Made by a program: the position numbers and the translations under genes. Below the pieces are notes generated by a model. That model was not told the origin of the DNA and searched no databases. It saw only the letters and a list, made by a program, of their open reading frames with translations. From contig CM054057.1 in NCBI GenBank assembly GCA_028641055.1, positions 399,636,541-399,700,540 on the forward strand: 64,000 bases of DNA, in the 5' to 3' direction. This document shows, piece after piece, positions 54,643 through 64,000 of this stretch. The DNA comes from Alopecurus myosuroides (lineage: Eukaryota; Streptophyta; Magnoliopsida; Poales; Poaceae). Position 1 is the first letter of the stretch; each line of letters starts with the position of its first letter.

Positions 54643-57600
54643 CTAAATTAAGGAATTAATCCATAAAGCTAAGTCAGCAGCCACAGCAGCACTCAACCTA
54701 TGCTTACGCATAAGGAGATCAAACATGAAGCCCACTTTCCATCCCATAAAGGAATGTCTTTCTGATTTAAAAATTACTCCATTCCTCTGCTTCCAAATAT
54801 TCCAGCAAGCAAGAATCACAATCTCAGTGAAACATGGCCCCTTGAAAGACTTTTTGGCAGCAGCAAGATTTTGCACAAGTGTGTTATCACTCCAACTGAT
54901 TTGCAAATAATTCCAAATTCGAGAGCTAAAAACACATTGAAAGAACAGATGTATCCAGTCCTCATTGCACTGTGTACAACAAAGAACACAATGATCTGTA
55001 CCTTCAATCTTCCAGTTTCTCCTTTTGATCATATCCTTTGTATTAATCCTATCCTTGAGAATCAGCCAAGCAAAGAATTTATGTTTTGACATACATTTGG
55101 ATTTCCATATCCACTTTGCAGGCCCATCAGGATTTAAATGACCAAATTGCAGCTGATAGAATTTTCTGGAGGTGTATACCCCTTTATTGAGATTGCATCT
55201 CCAACTGTCCTCAGTATCAGTCAACTGAACATTATTTATAATGACACTCAGATCATTAAACTCCTGGAAAGCTTCAATTGAAAGCGGCAAAATAAAGGCA
55301 TCGGAGAGGTCTGCCATTAAGAGAATGTCTCTTAAAGAGGACAGAGGATCCTTGGCAAAGGAGAATAACCTCGGGAATTTTATAGCCAAAGGTTGTCCCA
55401 TCCACGAATCCTTCCAGAAAAGCCCAGTAAAACCATTACCCAAAACACAAGAGGACAAGGAACACCAAGTTTCTGCCAATTGCATAACACCTCTCCACCA
55501 GAACGAACCACAAGAGGTGACAGCATGCGGTACTGTTTGGAAATAATAAGCATTCTTTACTAAATGGACCCAAGGGATATCCACAGAATTATAGAATTTT
55601 GCCAGGAACTTCAGTAACAGAGCTCTGTTTTGAATCTGGATATTGATGATCCCTAATCCTCCTTTGTTTTTGGGTCTACATATCATATCCCAGGCAGCTA
55701 AAGAGTTCACTCTTTGTTTATTCTTGTCCTTCCTCCATAAACATCTCCTCCTTGCTTTATCAATTATATCAATGATACCTTTAGGAATTACAAGAGTGCA
55801 CATGTAATAGGAAGGCAAGGAGGAAAGAACCGAGTTCACAAGAACCAAACTATCCCCATAAGAAAGGAAAGAGACAGTAGCCGATAGTCTCCTCTCAATT
55901 CTGTCAATTAATGGAGCAAAATCCTTGATAGTTGGCTTTGTGGTTCCCATAGGCAAGCCTAAATAAGTAAAGGGCATAGAAGCCACAGTGCAATCTAGGA
56001 CATAAGCCAAGTTAACAGTTTCCTGCTGGGATAAATTAATCGGTATCATCGACGATTTGTTATAATTCACTTTTAGCCCAGTGAGACGAGCATAAAGATT
56101 AAGCAGGTCCTTAAAAACCAATAACTGAGCCGGTTCAGCAGGAAGAATGACTGAAGTGTCATCAGCATATTGCACAATAGGAAAGTCTCCACCAATTGGA
56201 ATTGGCAATCTGAGTCTTCCTTCTCTAAGTGCCAGGTTTACAATACTTTGCAACAGATCCCCGCCCAACACATAAAGTATTGGGGACAAAGGATCCCCCT
56301 GCCTGACACCTCTTTTACAAACAAAAGGTTTACCTGGGACCCCATTCAAGAGAACCGATGAAGATCCAGAAGCTAGGATTTCCTTAACCCATTTGATTAC
56401 TAAGGGAGGGAAACCCTTAAATCTCAAAATTTGCAGAATAGCAGAGTGCTCAATGGTATCAAAAGCTTTCTAAAAATCAATCTTGAAGATCACCGCTCTC
56501 TGCTTAGATTGCTTACATTGGTGAATGTATTCAAAACACCAAGCCAAACAATCTTGAATAGTTCTTGATTTGATGAAACCATATTGATTAGCATGGATGC
56601 ATCCAAAGATTTTGTCTTGAAAACGATTAGCCATAATTTTGGTGATAAATTTCAAACATGTATTGGTCAGCGAAATAGGTCTGAAATCATTCACCGTCTC
56701 AGGAGAATTAATCTTTGGAATCAGAGTGATGAAAGATCCATTAATGCTCTCCAAAGAGATCTTAGCACTGTGAAAATCATTGCAAAGCTTGATAAAGTCC
56801 TCTTTTATTATACTCCAGCAATGTTTAATAAAAAGCCCTGTAAAACCATCTGGTCCAGGCGCACGGTCAGGTTTTAGGTGTTTTACAACACCCTCAATCT
56901 CTTCAACAGTGAAAGGGTTAGCCAGAATCTCTAGGCCATCTACCACAGGAAGAAAAACAGACAAGTCAAAATCATACATGGGTGGGCAGGAAACACCCAT
57001 TCTGTTCTTAAAACATGACCAGAAAGCAGCAGCTTTATCCATATGATCCACCAACAAATTCCCAGAAGTATCCGAGATGGATGGAATAGAATTTCTCCTA
57101 AATCTCTCAGTGGCTCTGGCATGAAAATATTTAGTATTCTCCCCAGAAAGCCTAGCCCAACGAATAGTACATCGTTGCTTCCAGTAATCAGATTGCAAAG
57201 CAAGCAAATTCTTGATATGCTTCTTAACTATAAGTCTGAAATTAAATTCAGGAACACTCAACTGCCGCAAATCCTCCAATTGGTCCAAAAACAAAATCAC
57301 CTTACTACTCATATCAATAAGAATCTTTAACTGTGATAAATTCCTTCCCCAATCCTTCAAAGCATATCTGAGGTTCTTTAATTTAGCAGTGATTTTGGAG
57401 GTGATTGATTTGGCCAGAACAGGAGTATTCCAAATCTTAGTCACAAGGTCCATGAAACCAGGTTGCTTAACCCAATGATTTTCAAACCGAAAAATCTTTT
57501 CCTTTGGGATGTTCGTTCCAATTTTAACCATACAAGGCAAGTGGTCAGAGGTTATTTTAGACATGGGTAACACCATAGTATTAGGGAAGTCTAGTGTCCA

Positions 57601-58245
57601 CTGGCATGAAGTAAAGAACCAATCCAATTGAACCAAAAGTGGATCACTTTGCATATTTGACCAAGTGAAATTCCTGCCCTTAACTGGCAGCTCCAATAAA
57701 CCCAGATGGCTGATAACATCATTAAATATAAACATATCATTTAGATCAGCCCCCGGTTTATTTTGATTATCCAGTGATCGAATGAAATTAAAATCACCAA
57801 GAATCATCCAGTTCTGATGAATCGGGATGGAAAGGTTATATAACCAATTAACAAAATCTTCTCTTTCCACCCCCTTGCAAGGACCATAAACATTCACCAA
57901 ATTCCAAGAAGTAGAATTGTGAATAGAAGTGAATTTAATGTGAATGGCAGAGCGATGAACTTCTAACAACTCCCCACTGAAGATGGAACTGTTCCATAGC
58001 ACAATTAATCCTCCAGAAGCTCCAACAGAGGGAGAGAAGACAAATTGATCAAATCTTTTAGGGCAGAACGACCTAATAAAGGAATGATCAAAATCTTGGC
58101 ATTTTTTCTCTTGTAGGCAAATGATAGAAGCCTGACTTTCCTCAATTTTATTATAAACTGCATCTCTTTTAGCTTTATCATTTAGTCCTCTCACATTCCA
58201 GTCAAAAACAATCCAATCCAAGAATAGATGGGCCTTATTATCCAT
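54643..58245 (-). pseudogene. LINE B ORF2: endonuclease and reverse transcriptase, one stop
   Basis: The start chosen is Met at 58245, just before the endonuclease motif W-N-V-R-G-L-N; the frame is open further upstream to 58335. Endonuclease residues are seen in L-Q-E-K-K, L-G-D-F-N-F (near 57800) and T-S-D-H-L-P (near 57555). RT motifs include A-P-G-P-D-G-F near 56860, R-Q-G-D-P-L-S-P near 56310 and Y-A-D-D near 56165. A zf-RVT-like region lies near 55000-54900. The only break is TAG 56470-56472, just before K-A-F-D of RT motif A. The frame is otherwise continuous for about 1,200 codons. Confidence 0.93.
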
Positions 58246-58422
58246 GGAAAAAATATATAGTAAAGGAAATTGCTGATAATCATAAGATACCAGCACAGTA
58301 GATATCCAAAAGATAAAACCCATAATGTAGTACATATGTCATGTAACATAACAAAATGTAACAGAAAGACCCAGCAACAACTCCAGGGACCAAACAGGCC
58401 CAAAAGAAATAAAGAAGGCCCA

Positions 58423-61297
58423 CTAATCATCAGAACTTGATGGAGTGGTGGGCTTCTTTGGAGCAGCTTCAAGCTTCTCCACCGTTAATTCCGAATCTTC
58501 TATGTGGAGTATGTTTCCCGCCCTCCGCAGAATAGCAACAGGAGTGAAAGGAGGTACTCCCCCTGTCGAATCTTGAGGACGAGCAGACTTGGCCTTTTTC
58601 CTAGGTTCTGGCTTGTCTGATGCAGGAAAAACCCTGAACCCAGCATTCTTGGCAAGGCTACGCGTCACTCTACGCTCCTCAAGGACAAGTGGAGTAGACA
58701 CCTTCCTGGTCCTCTTCTTGGTAACCGGCTGGGGAGTCATCGGTTCAGTAACAGGGCATGAATCCAGCAGCATAGGAACTGGAGCAGCAGAGGAAACTGG
58801 CAACTCAAAAGGCAGCAGAGACGACAGAAATTCAAATCTTCTGTCAAAAATAACCCGAGCTTTGTGCTCCAGGAAATATCTGGACCACTCCACCACAGGA
58901 TCAGGTAACAGGACTTGAAGAATCTGCACTTCATTGTTCTGATCTGCACCAATTTCAGGGGGTGGTGGAACAAAACGAACCATAGCCAGCTGGTTATGTT
59001 CCACCTGTTGCTGCATCTCCACAAATTGTTCCGGGCCCTCAGCTCGTGCAACATTCATGGAATCAATGGAAGCGCCAGAAAATTGAACAGATACAGAAGA
59101 CTGCACCTGCTCAGGTTCCGGTTCCTGATCAACAGGCTCCTCCGGCGCAGCATTCTCTCCCTGCTCCTCATTGTTCCAGTCTCCCCAACCATCTTGCTGT
59201 GGTTCAGGCTGAGCCGGTGGAACCCAAGCATCTGGAATTGGGGCCTCAGGAGCACCAAAAGCTGGGTGTGGATTGTCCCTAGGAGGGAGAAGGTCTTCAT
59301 CCCCCGGCAAAGCATCAGCAGCATCACTGTCCAAAATAAAAACAGGGCAGGTCCAGGAAACAACGTGACCACCGTAACGCTGAACCTCCCTAATCACAAG
59401 CGAGCGGGGAATATCAGCACCGCTCCCATAAGTAACCTTGAGCAAGGTGCGAACAGGAGAAGCGTCCTCCCTCCACCAGGTCCGGAGCTTGCCAAATTTG
59501 GACACAAACTCCCTAAGAAACTCATCGGTGCGATAGTCCATGTGCAGATTCAGAATCATAATCCACCCAGTCCTTGAATAAGTTGTTGCTCTAACATTAT
59601 CTCCTTCATCATGCCTAACGAAGGATAGCATCCTACCATCAGGAAAGATAAAAGGAGGAGAGTGTACCAAACAATCTCTGGCAACTTGATCCGCCATGCG
59701 GAACATGCCAACTCCCACAGCGCTCTCCGAGAAGGAGACAACTTGCAGATGTAATTCCTGGAAGATGTAATCGACGATTTGCTGCACGATATCTTCGAGC
59801 TCTTCTACCGGTGGCCGCGGAACCAACTGAGCAATGGCCCAGGATTCATGGCGGCGAGGTGGAGCCGCAGAGGAGGTGATGAAGAGGCGAGCAGGCCGCT
59901 GCTCTGCCGCCCATACCTCCTCAACATGCATCCCCGCCGGGACGAACCTGGTCGGATCACAGGGGAAGTTCGCCATTGCAGGAGGTTGCGATTCGAGCGG
60001 CGAATCCGACGAGGGTTTTCCAGGAACAGTGGCAGGGGCAGGGGAAAGAGCTGAGGCAGGGGACTCCTCGGTTCCAATAGTCGGCGATTTAACTACCCAG
60101 CGCAGAGTTCCATTAATTCCCGGGCAGTTTCTGCGGATATGGCCTGAACGTGAACAAGACCAGCACCGTATCCGGCCCGTACACTCTTCCGTTGCATGTT
60201 TAGCTGAGAGGCAGTTAGAGCAAGGCCAAACTTGGGCCGCCATTTTATCAATTAATTTTGCGAAGCCATCATCAACAGGCATAGAGGCCACGGTAGGGGT
60301 TACAGGGATAGGATCCGTAACAGACTTAGTAACAATCTAATCAGCATTAAAAGATCCAAACTTAATAGCAGGCAGTTCACGATCAATATCAGAACCAATT
60401 TTGTTAGGAATCGTGGGGGGGAGCAGTTGGTGCACGATTAGCAGAAGGTTTTATTAAAGGCTTGTACCGTTTAGGTTTTACCTTCTTTTTCCTCGTGACA
60501 ACAGTCCACTCATTAATCTGATCGTGGTTCCACTTTTTCCATTTAGCCATCCAATTTGGACCACCGAAACTCCAAAGATGAAAGAAGCACTTGAAGTGGA
60601 AGCAAGAAAACCATTTAATCTTCATAATATGAAATCCAACCTCCTTAGAAGCGACATCAAAAGAGAAAACCCGATCATGAAGACAGGTAACATTCAAAGA
60701 TCCACAATACCCTCCAATCGCCGCCTCAAGAGCCAAAGCAACAGTATTAACATCAATTTTGAAAGCAGCACGGCCAAAAGATACCACCATTTTGAAAGCG
60801 CCGAAATTTTTAGAAGCGTGAACGTCCGATCCGAAGAGAATGCGGACTTCCTTAGCAAGAGCTAGACCTCTAGAGAAATCCAGGTCTAAGACTTTGGCTG
60901 CATGTACTAAACCCACCGCAGGATCAATGGGAGTCCGATCCAAAAGCGGCACCAAAGAATCCACGTCCAGAATAGGAACGATGGCATTGTTATGATCCAG
61001 GAGAGACCCCTTTCGTGGAACCAGATGATCCTGAACCCTGGCACGATGACAAGCAAATTGGATCTCAGATCCAGGATGAATGCTTTCTCGTACCTTGAGA
61101 AAACGTTGATCAAGCACAAAGCCCGCTTGATCTACAAGTTGGATCCGCTTGTCCTTCGGATCTAACAGAACAAAACCCACGTAAATGGGATTGAACCTGA
61201 GATCCACATCGGTGGAGAAGATCGCCCTCCACCGCCAACAAGAGCGATCAAAAAGAGATTTTGCCTTGTTCATTGAAGAGAAGGGGGTGGACGACAC
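58423..61297 (-). pseudogene. LINE B ORF1: nucleic-acid-binding protein, frameshifted
   Basis: The N-terminal part (61297-60404) contains a G-G-P-N-W block typical of grass LINE ORF1 and ends in a basic K-K-K-V-K-P-K-R stretch. An extra C in a seven-C run (60415-60421 on plus) shifts the frame. The original frame continues through a TAG near 60340 into 60291-58423. That part holds two zinc-knuckle-like Cys/His motifs (C-S-N-C and C-W-S-C-S-R-S-G-H), a DUF4283-like region and a Pro/Glu-rich tail. The protein would coat the LINE RNA. Confidence 0.82.
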
Positions 61298-62391
61298 TGC
61301 CGGAGTGGCAGATGTCGAAGGGAGGATGCCGACTACGCCGGAGTGACGATTGTCGGAGAAGAATGGCTAAAACCCTAGATCTCAGCGGAGTCTCCATGAG
61401 CGCCGCCTAGAGGGGGAGTCGCCATGAGAGCGGATTGACTTTTTTCCCTTTCGTATCACCATGAGACCTAGATCGTTCCAAACAAACACAACAATTTCAT
61501 AGGGTCATCCAACACAAAATATAAATATCATGCTAAACTGCACGATGCACACACTGTCACCTTTACACCATGATCAAAGTGTCTACAAAGATCTCATAAC
61601 AAAACCACTTGAGTAGCATGACAGATGAAGAGTACCATCTACTTATTCAACTAGATTACAAAGCTCATGATCACATAAAGATCACACCATGGGAGAGAGA
61701 GATGAAACACATAGCTACTGGTAGATCCCTCAGCCTCGGGGGAGAACTAGTCCCTCCTCATCATAGGAGACAGCAAAAGCGATGAACATGGCAGTGGAGT
61801 CGATGGAGATGGCTCCAGGGGCACTTCCCCGTCCCGGCCGGGCGCTGAAACAGAGATTTCTGTCCCCTGAAACTTGTCGGTGGCGGCGGCGGAGCTACGA
61901 AAATTTTCGTGGAAGGAGGATGATATATTTAGGGTTTATGCATCGGGGGGATTTTATAGGCAAAAGGGCGATGGCGGTGGGCGCCCGAGAGACCCACACC
62001 ACCTGCAGGCGCGACCAGGGGGACCCGCGCCCACCCTTGGTGTGGTGGCTCCAGGGCACCCCTCTGGGTCTCCTTTGGACTACGTTGACATGTCGGGAAT
62101 TCTAAGAGTTTTGGATTTTGTTTCGTCCAATTCCGAGAATATTTCCAGAACAACTTTTCTTTAACAAAAAAATAGCAGAAAACCGGAACTGGCTCTGTTG
62201 CATCTTGTCAATAGGTTAGTCCATGAAAACGTCCGAAAAACGAAGGAAAACATGTGAAAACATAAAGGTATTGGATAGAAAACATCCATGGAGCATCGAA
62301 AATTATAGATACGTTTGAGACGTATCACTCCTCGCCGTAGTAGTCCCGATGAACAGAGCACCTGCCATTTCCTAGATCTAGTCGCTGCAAA

Positions 62392-62811
62392 ATGGTTTGC
62401 CAAAGTAAAACCGCTCGGCTATCGTGCGTGCCTCAGTACAACATCGTGGCGCCCACGGAGGTTTCCGGGGACTCTTCCCCATCGTCGGATTCCGAGAACT
62501 CGTCCCCACCCGCACTCCACCGCCGCACAGAACACACGCGCTCGAAGGAGAACGAGGTGGGGGAGGACTCGTCGCCCGGAGAAGAGATTGATATTGCGTA
62601 TGACGGGGACGCGGCGACGGCAATGCTAGAGGATGAGTCACCGCATCTCGAGTGGTGAGAATTGGCTGAGCGGAAGGCTAAGCAGGAGGAGGACGAGGCC
62701 GAGGGCATCGAGCACAACGACGGGACCATCATGGAGGAGTATCACGCGGTGGAGGAGTGCATTGCGAAGAACCGCCAGGAAGAGGAGTCGTCCTCCACCG
62801 ATTCTGACTAG
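62392..62811 (+). pseudogene. Unrecognised acidic protein gene, one in-frame stop
   Basis: A 140-codon frame runs from ATG 62392 to TAG 62809-62811. It is broken only by TGA 62656-62658. The N-terminal part is Ser/Pro-rich and acidic. The C-terminal part is a highly charged, probably helical segment (K-A-K-Q-E-E-D-E-A-E; E-C-I-A-K-N-R-Q-E-E-E). No family is recognised. It lies about 60 bp from the Athila-like LTR, whose insertion may have cut off upstream sequence. It could be the end of a longer host gene or a remnant of another element. Confidence 0.45.
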
Positions 62812-63171
62812 GAGTAGCGGCCACCACCACCTCCAGCGACGGGCATAGACGGCGAGTTTAGTTTACATTATCTTGTAGTGTGTCAAACTTCAAGGTTTGC
62901 CTTCCTGTTTACTTATCAGATTCATTCGACTACCTTTGTCTATATCTCTCTTTAGCGTGCCAACCCAGCTTGTTCCGTCGCTATATATTCATGTGTAAAA
63001 AAAGAAGGAAAATAGTCGTTATAGGGCCCCATCTGGTATCGTCTCCAAACCCAGAAGAGTTGACGTGCCCGCATCAGCTGCCCTGGCGGGGGCAGACGGA
63101 TGCGACTTGGAGAGCATGCACAGAACGACGCGACCGCTCGAGCAGCCGTTGGCTCAACGGGCGCGCCTCAT

Positions 63172-63179
63172 TGACGTCA
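63172..63179. promoter_or_regulatory. Palindromic bZIP-type site upstream of the last gene
   Basis: ttgacgtcaatgcatgtc contains the palindrome tgacgtca, a consensus plant bZIP site, followed at once by tgcatg, an RY-like core. It lies about 185 bp upstream of the ATG at 63361. A role is inferred from motif identity only. Confidence 0.3.
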
Positions 63180-63360
63180 ATGCATGTCAAGGAAGCTGGT
63201 GCTAGGCATCAATGGGCGCCAGCCAACTGCTATTGATCCTCCTGCCGGCTTCAAAACTGCTGCGCGCACGCCTCTCCTCTCTCCACACACGCACCTCACT
63301 CTCCTCTCCTCCAAGCTTTCACACGCCAAGGCAATTCCACAGTCACAACACACATAGCTA

Positions 63361-63885
63361 ATGCTTGGCCGCAAGGCGACCCCGGAGGAACTGCTGGAAA
63401 ACTCCGTTCGCCGCAACTCGGTGGCGTGGTTCCGCGCACGTCGCCAGGACCGCTGTCATCGCCGAGCCTTGGAGAACCGCGAGGTTCAGGTGGATCAGGA
63501 GGCGCCTCCAACTCCACCCCTGACGGTCGAGGAGGCGCAGCAGCACCTGCGCCACAACATCCCCGTCCCAGAATGCCGTTCTCTGCCGGAAGGCTGGGTT
63601 ACCAACATAGTGAGGGTGTCGGTGAGGCGGCCGATCACCGGTGAGGCGCGTGTTGACTTCATCAGGCGGGAGCGGTCGACGATGCCGTGGGAGCTTCGCG
63701 CCCAGCCCCGCTTCAGAATGTCGTCTCCGTATTGGGAGGATGTTCTAGCCGCGGAGTACGATGCGCGCCTCAACAGTTTCTTCCTCCCGAGTGGCATGTC
63801 ATCACCTCCCGTTGAGTGGCTCTCGTTGGATGATGAGGTGGAAGTGGAGGAGGAGCCTGAGCCACCTCTTCCAACGGACAGTTAG
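63361..63885 (+). CDS. Unrecognised 174-aa protein, possible host gene
   Basis: The frame starts at ATG 63361 after a pyrimidine-rich stretch (cacctcactctcctctcctcc) that looks like a cereal 5' UTR. The N-terminus is basic (R-R-x-S-V-A-W-F-R-A-R-R-Q-D-R), the middle contains W-V-T-N-I-V-R-V-S-V-R-R-P-I-T, and the C-terminus is acidic and Pro-rich. No known domain is recognised. The stop TAG 63883-63885 may be secondary: the same frame continues for 30 more codons (W-R-E-M-Q-L-I-G-R-Q) to a TAG at 63976-63978. It could be a low-copy grass gene or part of an unrecognised element. Confidence 0.5.
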   Translation: MLGRKATPEELLENSVRRNSVAWFRARRQDRCHRRALENREVQVDQEAPPTPPLTVEEAQQHLRHNIPVPECRSLPEGWVTNIVRVSVRRPITGEARVDFIRRERSTMPWELRAQPRFRMSSPYWEDVLAAEYDARLNSFFLPSGMSSPPVEWLSLDDEVEVEEEPEPPLPTDS

Positions 63886-64000
63886 CAAGACGAAAAGGAA
63901 AGCGGGGAAGACGTGTGGCGGGAGATGCAATTGATCGGCAGGCAGGCGAGTCTGGAGGTTTTCTTCTTTCATCGCTAGCTCACCGACGGCGGTAACGACG

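Larger units (their letters stand above)
54519..61440 (-). mobile_element. LINE B, L1-type non-LTR retrotransposon
   Basis: The 3' end is a short A tract (T8 at 54519-54526 on plus). The 5' end is near 61440, where LTR sequence resumes. It has a complete ORF1-ORF2 organisation and a 5' leader of about 140 bp, so it may be nearly full length. No clear target duplication was found. It lies within the Athila-like LTR and is therefore younger than it. Confidence 0.85.
53977..62327 (-). mobile_element. Athila-like Gypsy 5' LTR of about 1.4 kb, split by LINE B
   Basis: Read on minus the LTR starts TGATACGTCTC (62327) and ends TAGACATCA (53977), followed by the primer site. Without LINE B it is about 1.43 kb. 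The TGATACGTCTC start and the mid-LTR phrases resemble abundant Triticeae Athila-type families (Sabrina/Fatima group); this is from memory, not a search. The internal region is lost: only about 40 bp remain between the LTR and CACTA C. No gag or pol of this element is in the window. Confidence 0.72.

Noticed and set aside
54725..57478. Plus-strand frames of 60-101 codons
   Set aside because: Antisense to LINE B ORF2; no independent support.
62870..62878. cttgtagtg as a CACTA terminus
   Set aside because: No subterminal repeats or transposase lie beside it, and no matching opposite end is seen; likely chance.

Overview
This window reads as a transposon-dense stretch of a large grass nuclear genome, most likely Triticeae or another Pooideae. 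The basis is the mix of repeats: CACTA (En/Spm) elements with Tnp2 transposases, a Stowaway MITE with TA duplications, a PIF/Harbinger-like element with TTA duplications, chromovirus and Athila-type Gypsy elements, a Tork-like Copia fragment, and two plant L1-type LINEs. Nearly every long reading frame belongs to a mobile element or is an antisense shadow. Only two short, unrecognised genes at the far right (62.4-64.0 kb) look like possible host genes.

Layout. 1-6344: CACTA element A, entering from the left and ending in a recognisable terminus at 6331-6344. It holds a broken minus-strand Tnp2, two foldbacks, two GC-rich minisatellites, a 355-bp tandem array and a Stowaway MITE. 7025-7730: a small element with 14-bp perfect terminal inverted repeats. 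7979-15240: Tnp2 of CACTA B (minus), split by LINE A, which has a perfect 14-bp target duplication. 15345-22556: Gypsy-1, a chromovirus on the minus strand with 352-bp LTRs and GAAGG duplications. It is itself invaded by a truncated Copia, and its reverse transcriptase core is missing. 22807-25283: a Harbinger-like element carrying only a Myb-like gene. 25.3-27.7 kb: no genes, then a minisatellite and CACTA subterminal repeats.

27.4-53.9 kb: CACTA C (minus). Its single Tnp2 gene is cut in two by a 21.5-kb nested block. That block is a solo LTR of about 6.07 kb (30400-51923, duplication CGCTG), interrupted by Gypsy-2 (32777-48230, duplication TTATT). Gypsy-2 is a Tekay-like chromovirus with 4.8-kb LTRs, one gag-pol frame broken by three stops, and an intact extra ORF between its primer site and gag. 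53949-62327: primer site and LTR of an Athila-like Gypsy, its LTR split by LINE B. 62392-63978: the two possible host genes.

Most interesting points: (1) the extra 271-codon ORF of Gypsy-2, whose N-terminal third has a layout resembling a double-stranded-RNA-binding fold; (2) two acidic coding blocks inside the Gypsy-2 LTR that join in frame across a GC-AG intron and are identical in both LTRs; (3) a palindrome shared by two CACTA regions with three compensatory base-pair changes and a conserved loop; (4) a sharp contrast in divergence along the two Gypsy-2 LTRs; (5) a Gypsy/Copia chimera explained by one deletion; (6) repeated Trp-to-stop changes across unrelated elements. All readings are by eye; no search was run.
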